Counted from the stretch's first letter, positions 9,340 to 18,573 are shown. The stretch is DNA of 64,000 nucleotides from Sphaerisporangium rubeum (GCF_014207705.1 NZ_JACHIU010000001.1:310001-374000), one strand, 5' to 3'. A program made the numbers and translations. Notes: generated by a model from the sequence alone, not told the origin.

Positions 9340-10011
9340 TCAGTCGTCCTGCCGCCATTCGAGCTTGTCGAGGACGTCCACGACGCCGTTGACCCGTTCG
9401 ATCATGCGGATGATCACTCTCGCGTCGTGGTGCCGGCCGATCTCGCCGCCGACGGTGACGACCCCCTGCGACACCGAGACGCGGATCCCCGAGGTGTCCA
9501 TCCACAGCGGGCCTTCGAGGATGTCGTCGCGGATCTCGGCCTCGATGTCCACGTCACCGCGCGTGAAGACCTTGAGCAGGTCGTGCCGGCTGACGATGCC
9601 TTCGAGGCGGCCCTCGTCGTCGATCACGGGTAGCCGTTTGATCCCGTTCACGTCCATGGCGCGGGCCGCCGCCACCACGTTGGCGTACGGCCTGACGGTG
9701 ATCGCCGGCGTGCTCATCAGGTCGGCGGCCGTGTCGCCGTGCGCCTTCTCCTCCGTGCCGGCCCGGCCGAGGCGCCGCAGCCTGGCCCGCAGCGGTGGAC
9801 GGTAGTCCTCGCCGTAGTACTGCTCCCTGAACTCCTCCTTGCGCAGCAGGTCGGCCTCGGAGATCACCCCGATGACATGGCCCTCGCCGTCCACCACGGG
9901 AACGGCGCTCACCCCGTGGCGCACCATGACCTCGGCGACGTCCTTGAACGGCGTGGTCCCGTTGACCGAGGCGACCTGTCTGGTCATCACGTCCCGAACC
10001 TTTTTGTGCAT
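9340..10011 (-). CDS. CBS-pair and BON domain protein
   Basis: 223 aa from the ATG at 10011, chosen because GGGGGAG lies just upstream; an in-frame start 14 codons earlier lacks an RBS. Residues about 1-65 form CBS1 (VRDVMTRQVASV, GVSAVPVVDGEGHVIGVIS). Residues about 95-150 form CBS2 (AADLMSTPAITV, GIKRLPVIDDEGRLEGIVS). Residues about 155-222 form a BON domain (VSQGVVTVGGEI, VNGVVDVLDKL). CBS pairs sense adenine nucleotides and BON domains bind membranes or ligands; in actinobacteria such proteins accompany stress and dormancy genes. It is the first gene of the minus-strand group with GH65/HTH-PPOX and the multicopper oxidase. Confidence 0.9.
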   Translation of the reverse strand: MHKKVRDVMTRQVASVNGTTPFKDVAEVMVRHGVSAVPVVDGEGHVIGVISEADLLRKEEFREQYYGEDYRPPLRARLRRLGRAGTEEKAHGDTAADLMSTPAITVRPYANVVAAARAMDVNGIKRLPVIDDEGRLEGIVSRHDLLKVFTRGDVDIEAEIRDDILEGPLWMDTSGIRVSVSQGVVTVGGEIGRHHDARVIIRMIERVNGVVDVLDKLEWRQDD

Positions 10012-10123
10012 GATCGGCTCCCCCCGGTCGCGCGCGCCGTCCCCCCGGCGCACGCGGCCCTCGTTGCGCTCATGCCCGCACGCGCCGTCCGCCGAACTTC
10101 CCGGTGGCTAAGGTTGCTCCGGC

Positions 10124-10152
10124 ATACTCGCGTACATATACTCGTTCACAAG
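10124..10152 (+). promoter_or_regulatory. Repeats upstream of padR-like gene (putative operator/promoter)
   Basis: Direct repeat ATACTCG at 10124-10130 and 10138-10144, followed by the imperfect palindrome ACTCGTTCACAAGT (10139-10152). The block lies 32 bp before the PadR-family start codon and is AT-rich compared with its surroundings, as expected for an autoregulatory operator overlapping a promoter. Function is inferred from position only. Confidence 0.4.
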
Positions 10153-10183
10153 TAATCGTTGGCGAGTTCACCGGGAGGGTCGA

Positions 10184-10831
10184 GTGGCGAAGCGGCGGAA
10201 GGTCGGCAATCTGCTGGCGCTGGCCGTGTTGTCGGCGCTCACCCAGCGGCCCATGCACCCCTACGAGATCGCGACGGAGCTGCGCGGCTGGGGGAAGGAC
10301 CGTGACATGGACCTCAAGTGGGGGTCCTTCTACACGGTCGTCCGCAACATGGACAAGCACGGCCTCATCGAGGCGGTCGAGAGCGTGCGCGAAGGCCGCA
10401 GGCCCGAGCGCACCGTCTACCGCATCACCGAGGCGGGCCGTGCGGAGATGGTCGACTGGGCCGGTGAGCTGGTCTCCACTCCCGTGCGTGAGCACCCGCA
10501 CTTCCGCGCGGGGCTCTCGGTGCTCGCGGCGCTGCACCCCGACGAGGCCGTGCGGCTGCTGACGCGGCGGCGCGAGTTGCTCGACGACGCGCTCACCACC
10601 GCGCGTGCCGTGCTCGCGGAGCACCTGAGATCCGTGCCGCGCCTGTTCCTCGTGGAGGAGGAGTACGACATCGCCATGCAGGAGGCCGAGGCGGCGTGGG
10701 TGGGTTCGCTGCTCGCCGAGCTGACCTCGGAGGAGTACCCGGACCTCGGCGCGTGGCGTGTGGCGCACGAGACCGGTGAGATACCGGCCGAGCTCGCCGA
10801 CCTCGCCGAGCAGAAGCGGGACACACGATGA
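10184..10831 (+). CDS. PadR-family transcriptional regulator
   Basis: 215 aa from GTG with GGGAGGG upstream. The N-terminal 90 residues are a PadR winged helix: LALAVLSALTQRPMHPYEIA, then WGSFYTVVRNMDKHGLIEAVE and the wing RPERTVYRITEAGR. The C-terminal half is a helical dimerisation region of the Vir_act_alpha_C type (residues about 100-200). PadR proteins are ligand-responsive repressors, often of adjacent transporter or oxidoreductase genes. The next gene downstream is a FAD monooxygenase in the same orientation, but a strong terminator at 10845-10880 separates them, so any regulation would act on separate promoters. Confidence 0.92.
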   Translation: MAKRRKVGNLLALAVLSALTQRPMHPYEIATELRGWGKDRDMDLKWGSFYTVVRNMDKHGLIEAVESVREGRRPERTVYRITEAGRAEMVDWAGELVSTPVREHPHFRAGLSVLAALHPDEAVRLLTRRRELLDDALTTARAVLAEHLRSVPRLFLVEEEYDIAMQEAEAAWVGSLLAELTSEEYPDLGAWRVAHETGEIPAELADLAEQKRDTR

Positions 10832-10844
10832 CACGCTGACACGC

Positions 10845-10880
10845 GGCCCCGGCGTGGTGCGCCAACACCACGCCGGGGCC
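10845..10880 (+). terminator. Terminator after padR-like gene
   Basis: Perfect 15-bp inverted repeat with a CGCCAA loop, 13 bp after the PadR stop codon. Confidence 0.75.
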
Positions 10881-10998
10881 CTACCCCGAACCGCGCCTGC
10901 GGAAGGCGTCCCGGCACGAGGCGGCAACCAGAGAATAGCCGGGTCTCCCTCCAGGGCCGGTTCTGTCACCACCAGAACCGATCACCAAGGAGAGCACC

Positions 10999-12240
10999 AT
11001 GACCACGGTCAAGACGGCCGTCGTCGTCGGCGGCGGCATCGCCGGTCCGATGGCGGCGCTGGCGCTGCGCAAGGCAGGCATCGCGGCCACCGTGTACGAG
11101 GCGTACCCGAGCGTCGCCGACGGCGTCGGCGGCACCCTCGCTCTGGCGCCGAACGGCCTCGCGGCCCTGCGCGTCCTCGGCGCCGACGACGCCGTGCGCG
11201 CCATCGCCACCCCCATCACGAGGAACGTCCTCGCCATCGGCGCCAGGCGTTTCGACCTGCCGGTCGTCGCGGGGCTGCCGCCGCTCCAGGTCGTGCACCG
11301 CGGCGCGCTGCACCGGGAGCTGCGCGACGTCGCCGTCGCGGGTGGAGTGCCGGTCGAGTACGGCAGACGCCTGGTCGGTGTGCGCGAGACCGCCGCCGGC
11401 GTCACCGCGGTCTTCGCCGACGGCGGCACCGTCACGGCCGACGTCCTCGTCGGGGCCGACGGCATCCGCTCCACCGTCCGGGGCCTCATCGACCCCGGCG
11501 CGGCGGGCCCGCGGTACACCGGACTCCTCGGTTTCGAGGCCGTGGCACGCCACGAGACCGGCGCGGCCCCCGGCACCATGACCTTCACCTTCGGCAAAGG
11601 CGGCTATTACCTGTACTGGCCCGAGCCCGGCGGCGGCACACGGTGGGGGGTGAACCTGCCGCAGGACCGGCCGATGACCCTCGTCGAGGCCCGCGCGGTG
11701 CCGGCGTCCGAATGGATGGACCGGCTGCGCGCCGCCTATGCCGCCGACACCCCCGGACACGACCTCATGCGGACCAGCGACGCGGACGATCTCCAGGTGA
11801 CCGGGTCACTGCTGATCATGCCGCCGCTGCGCCACTGGCACCGCGACCGCATGGTGCTCGTGGGTGACTCGGCGCACGCGCCGTCCAACAGCTCCGGCCA
11901 GGGTGCTTCCCTGGCCCTGGAGAGCGCGATCCAGCTGGCCCGCTGCCTGCGCGACCTTCCCGACGTCCCTTCGGCCTTCGCCGCCTACGAACGTCTGCGC
12001 CGGCCCCGCGTCGAGCGGATCGCGGCCCGTGCCGCGCGCCTCAACCACGCCAAGGCCCCCGGTCCGGTGGCGAGGCGCCTGATGCCGCTCCTCATGCCGC
12101 TGATGCTGAAGACGGTCATGAACCCCGAGAAGACCCTCGCGCCTGAGCAGCGCCACGTCATCGACTGGCCGGCCCCGGTGTCCGACGAAGACCTTAAAGT
12201 GGGGATGAATAAGACTTATGGGGTAGCGGGTAATAATTAG
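10999..12240 (+). CDS. FAD-dependent monooxygenase (PHBH-like) with atypical C-terminus
   Basis: 413 aa from ATG with AAGGAGAGC upstream. The N-terminal Rossmann motif GGGIAGPMAALALRKAG binds FAD. The middle DG motif (VLVGADGIRSTVR) and the C-terminal GDSAHAPSNSSGQGASLALE (second FAD/ribityl motif) identify a class A flavoprotein monooxygenase that would hydroxylate a small aromatic or polyketide-like molecule using NAD(P)H and O2. The last 16 codons (from about 12191) switch to AT-rich, otherwise rare codons (CTT AAA, AAT AAG ACT TAT, GTA, AAT AAT TAG), and the following 90 bp are equally AT-rich. The natural 3' end may therefore have been replaced at a recombination junction. Substrate is unknown. 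Confidence 0.9.
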   Translation: MTTVKTAVVVGGGIAGPMAALALRKAGIAATVYEAYPSVADGVGGTLALAPNGLAALRVLGADDAVRAIATPITRNVLAIGARRFDLPVVAGLPPLQVVHRGALHRELRDVAVAGGVPVEYGRRLVGVRETAAGVTAVFADGGTVTADVLVGADGIRSTVRGLIDPGAAGPRYTGLLGFEAVARHETGAAPGTMTFTFGKGGYYLYWPEPGGGTRWGVNLPQDRPMTLVEARAVPASEWMDRLRAAYAADTPGHDLMRTSDADDLQVTGSLLIMPPLRHWHRDRMVLVGDSAHAPSNSSGQGASLALESAIQLARCLRDLPDVPSAFAAYERLRRPRVERIAARAARLNHAKAPGPVARRLMPLLMPLMLKTVMNPEKTLAPEQRHVIDWPAPVSDEDLKVGMNKTYGVAGNN

Positions 12241-12338
12241 CCGTTAAGTTATCTCATGCAAAAATTCAGGCTATCCGGCATAAAGGAAAATCGGTAATCT
12301 GCGTCCGTCGGGCTGTGACGTACGGCTGAGAGGCGCCG
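12241..12338 (+). promoter_or_regulatory. AT-rich leader of the six-gene unknown operon
   Basis: Together with the last ~50 bp of the monooxygenase gene this is one of the most AT-rich stretches in the window, in sharp contrast to both neighbours. It must hold the promoter for the downstream operon because no terminator or other gene intervenes; I cannot place -35/-10 boxes with confidence. GAGAGG at 12328-12333 is the ribosome binding site of the first gene. Confidence 0.45.
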
Positions 12339-15300
12339 ATGGCGGATGCGCTCGTGGTTCCGGTGCGGTTGGCGGCGCTCCACCTGGTGCAGGACGTCGG
12401 GGTCGTCGAGCCCGTCGACTTCTCGCGGTTGCCGTACGTCGACCCGGTGACGGGACGAGACGTCCACGCGGGGACGCCGTACGTCAGCGACGCGATCCTG
12501 CCGGAGCCGTTCGAGGACCAGGACCATCTGCTCGGCGCGGGGGTGCATCTGCACTGGTCGCTGCCGGACGCGTTGACGCGCCTGGTGCAGCGGGACGGCG
12601 GGACGCGGGTTCCCGCCGTTCCCGACCGCTGGCTGGTCACGCGGCGGCGCGACGGCGTCGTGGAACGTTCCTGGGTGGTAGAGAGCGACTACCTCGCGCC
12701 GCCTGGCGACACCTCGGCCACGGGGGTCCCGTTCCCCGCGACCGGAGGCGGCGTGCCGTACCGCAGGCTCGGACGCGCCGTGCCGCTGGCGAACTGGCGC
12801 AAGGACCTGCCGGGTGACCGGCTCGGCCGGGTCACGGCCGTCGGCCACGGCGACCCGGCGTTCGCGGCGTTCTACCCGGCGTGTCACAGCGTGTTCGGGT
12901 TCCACGACACCGACTTCTCCGCCGCACGGCCGCCGAGCGGCACGAGCTACGAGGTGGCCGGCTGGTACTCGGCGGCCGCTCAGGACGCGCTCGCGGAGCT
13001 CGACACCGGCGCCGGATGGAAGGACACGCTCGCCGACGAGTACAAATGGGGTGCGCCGGCCGGCGCCGCGCGGCCCGGGTCCCTCATCTGCTTCGCCTCG
13101 GTGCTCTTCCGGCCGGACGGCGGCGCCTTCAGTTCCCTGCTGACCGGCGCCGACCCGCAGGTGTTCGTCGGCGGCACCGCCACCGAGGCGCTCGCCGCGT
13201 GCATCGGCACCGCGCTGGACGGCGTCGCACCCGACGAGGCCGAGAGCCTGCTCGAAGCGCTCGCCTACGCCGACGAGCTGGAGACCAAACCGCTGGACGT
13301 CGGCGTGAAGCTCGCCGAGCAGCGGCACGCCGACGGCTTCCGGCCGCTGCCGCCGGGGTCGCTGTGGCGGGTACGGCGCGAGGACGACGCGGCGGCGGAC
13401 GCGGCGGCACGCGAGCGCCGCGAGGCACTGGAGGTGCCGCAGGAGATCGGCGACCTGCTCAACCGGCTCAACATCGCGCAGGAGAACCTGGAACGTTCCG
13501 AGCAGGCGCTGATCGGACTGCGTGAGCAGCTTTTCACCGACTGGTACAGGTACATGCTGTGCGCCTACCCGCGCGCCGGGGACCGGGAGAGCCACCCCGA
13601 CCCCGACGAGGTGCGCGGCTACATCGAGTGGCACATCGACCACCTGGACGACGGCGCACGCGAGGCGGTGGCACTGAGGACCGCCGTCACCGCCGCGCGC
13701 GGCGCGCTGGACACCGCGCTCGCCGCGTACAACACCGCGACCGCCGTCCCCGTGGGTGCGCGTTTCGTCGTGGACGGCGTCCCCGCGCCGCAGTACTACC
13801 TGCCGGCCGAGCCGGTCGTGTTGCTGACCGGCGACGCGGCGACGCCGTCGGACCGCCACGGCCAGGACGGCGCGGGACAGCCGGGTGGCCTGCTGCCGTG
13901 CCTGGTCGCCGGCCTCGCCGACCCGCGCGACCCCGCGACCCTCCAGCGGGAACTGCCGAAGCTCGGCATCGCGCCGCAGGTCTGGGCCCGCAACCCCTGG
14001 CACCCGGTGCTGCTGCACTGGGAGGCCGAGTTCCTCGGGACCGGTGGCGGCGACAACCTCGGGCCCGACCGTCCGGCGTACGACCCGGCGTTCGTCACCG
14101 AGGCCTACGAGCTGCCACCGGACACCCCGGACCTGCGCACCAGGCCCGGGTTCGAGGCGCCGACCAGGACCGCCGGCGTGTACACCGGGACCACGGTGCT
14201 GTCGCGGAGCGCCGGCACCGTCATGTCGGCGCGCATCCTGCGGTACCTCGCGGGGAACGTGCTCAGCGCCTACAACGACGCGGCGGCCACGGCGGTCACG
14301 CCGGACGACTTCCAGGCCGCGCCGGAGCCGGTGCTCACGTGGTACACCGCCGACGGCGCCGACCCCCGGCTCATGACCGTCATCAAGATCTACCGGTATC
14401 TGGCGTCCGGGGAGAGCGGCACCCTCAGCCAGGTGCTCGGCGGGTTCAACGACGCACTGATCATGCGGCGTCTCGTGCGGCAGCTCCCCGTCGCCGACCC
14501 GCTCGGCTTCCCTCCCTACCAGGACTTCGCCGAGAAGGTCGCGCGGGCCGTCGGCGACGACACCCGGCACGCGCCTGAGCCGCTCTCGCCGTTCAACCCG
14601 ATCCGGGCCGGCGTGATGCGCCTGACCCGGCTGCGGATCGTCGACAACTTCGGCCTGGCCCGCGACGTCGGCACCGACGCCGCGACCACCACGACCCGCC
14701 TGCGTGTGCCGGACCGTCCCGGGTGGGCCGCGATGCCACCCCGCCTGGCCCAGCCCGCGCGGCTGTCGTTCCGCTGGCTGGACGCGGGCCACGACCTGCG
14801 CGAGATGAACGACGTCCCCGCGACGTCCCCGGTGTGCGGGTGGGTGGTGCCGGACGACCTCGACGACGGCCTGGCCTTCTACGAGGCCGACGGCGCCATG
14901 CTCGGCCTGCTCACCGCGACCCCCGACCCGGCCGACCCGCGGCAGGCCCGCTGGCAGCCGGCGCCGGGTGGCGGCGTCGCAGGCGTGGACGGCATCGGCA
15001 ACGCGCACCTGCGCGCGGTGGCGGCCCGCGTCAAGGCGCTCGGCCCCGACCCGTTCGCGCGGTTCCTCGCCACGCTCGACGCGCTGACCGCCGGGGTCGA
15101 GCCGGAGGACCACAGCCTGGACGTGCTCACCGCGCGGCCGCTCGCCGTCCTGCGTGCCGAGCTGAACCTGCAGATCATGGGGCCGCCGGTCGCGCAGCAG
15201 GACTGGAACGTGTTCCGGCGGGACATGCGGAGCGCCACCCGCGACACGGCGGGGTTCACCGCGGTCGCGCTGCCGGTGCGGATCGGCGCGGCGAGCCGGC

Positions 15301-15746
15301 TGAACGACGGCCTCGTCGGCTACTGGCCGGAGGACCCGGCCGCGCCGCAGGGTCTCGCCGGTTTCCAGCCGGTCACGACCGCGCCGCCGGTCACCGTGTC
15401 GGTGGACGACGCGGCGCGGACGTTCACCCTGCTGGCCGACCCCCGCGCGCCGGTGCACGTGGTGTCGGGTTTCCTGCCGGCCAAGGCGGTGTCGCTGCCG
15501 GCCGAGCACTACCGGGCCGCGATGGACACGCTGCGCGTGCCGGAGTTCGCCGCTCCTGTGCTGGTGGACGGCGACGGACTGCCGCTGCCGGTGCCGGACG
15601 TCCCCGGCCACCACTGGAGCTGGCGCGAACGCACACCGTCGGCGTGGCTCGACCGGCCGCTCGACCCGGTGCACGACGACGCCGGCGCACCGGCCGTACC
15701 GACCGCACGCGAGGGGTGGCTCATCCTCGTCCCCGATCCCGAGTAG
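12339..15746 (+). CDS. Large protein of unknown function, first gene of unknown operon
   Basis: 1135 aa, ATG with GAGAGG upstream, no signal peptide and no membrane segment, so probably cytoplasmic or released without Sec/Tat. I do not recognise a named domain. The N-terminal part has the motif LGAGVHLHWSLPDALTR (near residue 68), which I associate with uncharacterised large proteins in bacteria. Residues about 347-410 are charged, Ala/Glu/Leu-rich and likely helical or coiled coil; the rest is mixed with many Pro/Gly turns and repeated Trp and Tyr. It starts a tight operon with the 56-aa, LamG/tail-fibre-like, metallo-hydrolase, DUF6603-like and 595-aa genes. Its size and company suggest a structural component of a large assembly; that is inference. 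Confidence 0.85.
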   Translation: MADALVVPVRLAALHLVQDVGVVEPVDFSRLPYVDPVTGRDVHAGTPYVSDAILPEPFEDQDHLLGAGVHLHWSLPDALTRLVQRDGGTRVPAVPDRWLVTRRRDGVVERSWVVESDYLAPPGDTSATGVPFPATGGGVPYRRLGRAVPLANWRKDLPGDRLGRVTAVGHGDPAFAAFYPACHSVFGFHDTDFSAARPPSGTSYEVAGWYSAAAQDALAELDTGAGWKDTLADEYKWGAPAGAARPGSLICFASVLFRPDGGAFSSLLTGADPQVFVGGTATEALAACIGTALDGVAPDEAESLLEALAYADELETKPLDVGVKLAEQRHADGFRPLPPGSLWRVRREDDAAADAAARERREALEVPQEIGDLLNRLNIAQENLERSEQALIGLREQLFTDWYRYMLCAYPRAGDRESHPDPDEVRGYIEWHIDHLDDGAREAVALRTAVTAARGALDTALAAYNTATAVPVGARFVVDGVPAPQYYLPAEPVVLLTGDAATPSDRHGQDGAGQPGGLLPCLVAGLADPRDPATLQRELPKLGIAPQVWARNPWHPVLLHWEAEFLGTGGGDNLGPDRPAYDPAFVTEAYELPPDTPDLRTRPGFEAPTRTAGVYTGTTVLSRSAGTVMSARILRYLAGNVLSAYNDAAATAVTPDDFQAAPEPVLTWYTADGADPRLMTVIKIYRYLASGESGTLSQVLGGFNDALIMRRLVRQLPVADPLGFPPYQDFAEKVARAVGDDTRHAPEPLSPFNPIRAGVMRLTRLRIVDNFGLARDVGTDAATTTTRLRVPDRPGWAAMPPRLAQPARLSFRWLDAGHDLREMNDVPATSPVCGWVVPDDLDDGLAFYEADGAMLGLLTATPDPADPRQARWQPAPGGGVAGVDGIGNAHLRAVAARVKALGPDPFARFLATLDALTAGVEPEDHSLDVLTARPLAVLRAELNLQIMGPPVAQQDWNVFRRDMRSATRDTAGFTAVALPVRIGAASRLNDGLVGYWPEDPAAPQGLAGFQPVTTAPPVTVSVDDAARTFTLLADPRAPVHVVSGFLPAKAVSLPAEHYRAAMDTLRVPEFAAPVLVDGDGLPLPVPDVPGHHWSWRERTPSAWLDRPLDPVHDDAGAPAVPTAREGWLILVPDPE

Positions 15747-15776
15747 ACCGAGCACACCGACCAGGCAGGAACCCCT

Positions 15777-15947
15777 GTGAACCCCAAGAAGATCGACTTA
15801 TCGCTGACCATCGCCGAGGTCAACCAGATCCTGGACGCGCTCGGCGCTCTCCCCTACGCGCAGGTCTACGAGCTCGTCGGGACCATACAGCAGCAGGCGC
15901 AGAGCCAGCTCGGCCTCGCCTCCGTCCCCGAGGAGCGGCACGGATGA
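15777..15947 (+). CDS. 56-aa conserved-type small protein
   Basis: Small gene with GTG start, AGGCAGGA upstream, and a stop overlapping the next gene as ATGA (15944-15947). The product is amphipathic: an N-terminal KKIDLSLTIAEVNQILDALG segment, then LPYAQVYELV and a Gln-rich helix ending in acidic residues. The pattern (beta start, EVNxIL helix, LPxxxVxxL, QQQAxxQL) resembles short proteins encoded beside tail-fibre or neck genes in phages, where it occurs as a small helical hairpin. The tight overlap and regular codon bias support real translation. It could be a subunit or adaptor of the neighbouring tail-fibre-like protein. Confidence 0.75.
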   Translation: MNPKKIDLSLTIAEVNQILDALGALPYAQVYELVGTIQQQAQSQLGLASVPEERHG

Positions 15948-18544
15948 GCGACCCGCTCGTCCTGCACTGGCCGCTGGACACGCTCGCGCCAGGCGGCAAG
16001 GTCCTCGACAGCGGTCAGAACCAGATCACCGGGACGTTCGCCACGCCGCCGACGCTCGCCACCGACCCCAAGTTCCCGTGCCTGCGCCTCGGCGGCGGCA
16101 GCCAGTACGCGGTCGTGCCGTCCGGTCAGCCGCTGCTCGGGCTGACCACCTACACCGTGTCGGCGTGGATCAACTGGCCCGGCGGCCCGACCACGGCGGT
16201 CTTCGGCAAGCGGTCCCCGAACATCCGGCTGCGCCTGGAAGGCGACGGCTCCCTTGAGCACATGTGGGGAGTGCGCGGCGGCACAGGTCTGGAGACGGTG
16301 CGGACGGGCCCGGGGACCGTCCGGCAGAACACGTGGCACCACGTCGCCGTCACGCATGACGGCACCACCGCGCGGATCCTCGTGGACGGCGTGGTCGTGG
16401 CCGAGGGGGCCACGTTCAACGTGCGCGTCGCCGATCAGGAGGAGTTCTACCTGGGGTCGGGGAACGGCACCCTCGCCTACGCCGGCATGGTCGCGCACTT
16501 GCGTGTGTACGACCGCGCGCTGACGCCGGCGGAGGTCCAGCGGGACATGGCCGACGACCAGTCGCCGCTGGACGACTTCGTCCGCACCTATCCGCTGGAC
16601 TTCGTGTTCGTCAACGCCGACGACCAGCCGGTGCTGTACATCGACGACGTCAAGCGCCAGACGATGACGCTGCGGATCACCAACACCTCACGTACCGACA
16701 TCGAAACGTCGATGCTTCCCGGTGTCTCCTCCGGCTCCTACCACTTCGCGCTGCGGCTGCGTAAGGGGACGCTCGCCTCGGGGCTCACCCCGGCGGTGAA
16801 CTCCACCGACTGGGCCATGGTGGCCGAGGCGGACGGCACGGCACTGTACTTCCAGTGGAAGACCCCATTGCGCATCCAGGCCGGCGAGAGCATCGCGATC
16901 GAGATCGCGGGGCTGAACGCCGACGGCACCGACGGGACGCACGGCACACAGGTGGAGCTGGAGTACCGGAACGTCCGGTACGTGGGTCAGCCGCCGCTGA
17001 CCGGGACACGCATCCAGTACCTCGACGTGGTGAACCACCGGGGGTTGTACGACATCCCGCTCGACGTGCGTTTCGTCGGCGGGGACCGGGTGCTCTGCGA
17101 CGGTGTGACGCCGAACACGCTGACGCTGCACATCGCCTGCACGATGCGTTCCGGCAAAGGCATCGTGTTCCAGAAGGCCCTCCCCACCTCGGCGTTCGTC
17201 GTGTCGTTCGACGCCGAGGCGGACGGCGACGACAAGACGCCGTGGGCCCTCACCAAGGCCGCCGCGGCCGGCGGCGTCACGCTCTCGGTGGCCGGCACGC
17301 GGTGGAACGCGCGCAAACTGCCGGACAGGGTCAGGACGTGGCAGATCACCCCGGCGGCCGATCTGGTGCTCGCGCCGGGGGAGTACGTCGAGATCACCCT
17401 CGGTGCGATCCTCGCGCTGCCGAAGCCGGGTCACGCGCCGGTGCTCGTCGAGTACTCCAACATCCCCGGATACGCCGACGGCTCGACGACGGCGATGGTG
17501 GACCGCACACCGCTGCTGTTCGCGCGGTCCTCCGCGGGGGTGAACATCGCCGCCGACAAGATCGACGCGCGGTTCCAGATCGTCCACACGCCGCAGAACG
17601 CCAACGGCGACGCGCTGGTGATCGGCAAGAAGACCGAGCAGAACCTGCGTCTCGGGTACGCCACCGACCACACGTGGATCCAGTCGCACGCCAACCTGCC
17701 GCTGGCGATCAACCCCATGGGCAACCGGGTCGGCATCGGCACCACAGGTCCGCTGGACAGCCGGGTCACGGTCGTCGAGCCCGCCGGCATGCACCTGCAG
17801 CTGCGGCGGGACACCGGGGCCGGCGCGGGTGGCCAGGTGGTGTACCTGGAGCTGTTCCAGCAGGACACCGCCGGTGCGAACGTCACCTATCCGAACCTGC
17901 GGTTCCACCACGCCAACAAGTTCTGGAACCGGATCGAGGGCCGTCCGGAAGGCTTCTTCTTCAAGGACGGGCCCACGCCGGGTGAGGGCCTGGTGGACAT
18001 CACGGCGAGGACGGTCAACGCGTCGGGGCTGCGGATCGGCACCACAGGGCCGGCCGAGGGCAAGGCGACGGTCAAGGCCGACGGCAACCACCTGCAACTG
18101 CGCAGGGACGCCGCGCAGGGAGGCGGAGGCCAGATCCTGTACCTGGAGCTGTTCCAGGACACCACCTCCGGCGCGGCCGTCACCTATCCGTCGATCCGCT
18201 TCCACCACGGCAACAAGTTCTGGCACCGCATCGAGGGTCACCCCGACGGGATCAAGTTCAAGGACGGCAACATCCCGAGCGACCAGCTCATCGACATCCA
18301 CACGCGCACGGTCGTCGCGCAGAACATCAGGATCGGCGGCGTCACCATCGGCGAGGCGGAGCTGCGCGCGCTGCAACATCTCATCCAGGGCCAGCTCGAG
18401 TTCGACCTGTGGAACGTCGCGCAGCAGGAGTACATCTACGCGGCCGACTACGAGCCGAGGGACAACGACCGGCGCTACGTCTACACCTGGCGGCGCAAGA
18501 CGCCGGTCCTGCAGGGTCGCTGGCGCATCCACAATCCGAGCTGA
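15944..18544 (+). CDS. LamG-domain protein with phage tail-fibre-like repeats
   Basis: 866 aa; start fixed by the ATGA overlap with the 56-aa gene. Residues about 5-200 form a LamG/concanavalin-like lectin fold (LHWPLD, YTVSAWINW, NTWHHVAVTHDG, RVYDRALTPAEVQ). Residues about 205-580 are beta-rich without known domain. At about 595-695 and 695-795 there are two copies of a roughly 100-residue repeat, each starting IGTTGP and containing HLQLRRD, YLELFQ, RFHH.NKFW.RIEG. The VGIGTTGP motif is typical of tail-fibre and needle-type trimeric beta structures. No signal peptide. A receptor- or glycan-binding fibre role is a reasonable inference. C-terminal 65 residues are rich in Tyr, Trp and Arg. Confidence 0.88.
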   Translation: MSDPLVLHWPLDTLAPGGKVLDSGQNQITGTFATPPTLATDPKFPCLRLGGGSQYAVVPSGQPLLGLTTYTVSAWINWPGGPTTAVFGKRSPNIRLRLEGDGSLEHMWGVRGGTGLETVRTGPGTVRQNTWHHVAVTHDGTTARILVDGVVVAEGATFNVRVADQEEFYLGSGNGTLAYAGMVAHLRVYDRALTPAEVQRDMADDQSPLDDFVRTYPLDFVFVNADDQPVLYIDDVKRQTMTLRITNTSRTDIETSMLPGVSSGSYHFALRLRKGTLASGLTPAVNSTDWAMVAEADGTALYFQWKTPLRIQAGESIAIEIAGLNADGTDGTHGTQVELEYRNVRYVGQPPLTGTRIQYLDVVNHRGLYDIPLDVRFVGGDRVLCDGVTPNTLTLHIACTMRSGKGIVFQKALPTSAFVVSFDAEADGDDKTPWALTKAAAAGGVTLSVAGTRWNARKLPDRVRTWQITPAADLVLAPGEYVEITLGAILALPKPGHAPVLVEYSNIPGYADGSTTAMVDRTPLLFARSSAGVNIAADKIDARFQIVHTPQNANGDALVIGKKTEQNLRLGYATDHTWIQSHANLPLAINPMGNRVGIGTTGPLDSRVTVVEPAGMHLQLRRDTGAGAGGQVVYLELFQQDTAGANVTYPNLRFHHANKFWNRIEGRPEGFFFKDGPTPGEGLVDITARTVNASGLRIGTTGPAEGKATVKADGNHLQLRRDAAQGGGGQILYLELFQDTTSGAAVTYPSIRFHHGNKFWHRIEGHPDGIKFKDGNIPSDQLIDIHTRTVVAQNIRIGGVTIGEAELRALQHLIQGQLEFDLWNVAQQEYIYAADYEPRDNDRRYVYTWRRKTPVLQGRWRIHNPS

Positions 18545-18573
18545 CCGTGACCGGCCGAAGGAGGTGACAGCAC

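Noticed and set aside
12249..15755. Long minus-strand frame opposite the 1135-aa gene
   Set aside because: No RBS, no domain, composition typical of an antisense shadow; the plus frame is part of a coupled operon.
14723..15943. Upstream extension of the LamG gene frame
   Set aside because: Overlaps the 1135-aa gene in another frame, lacks RBS; the ATGA junction at 15944 gives the natural start.
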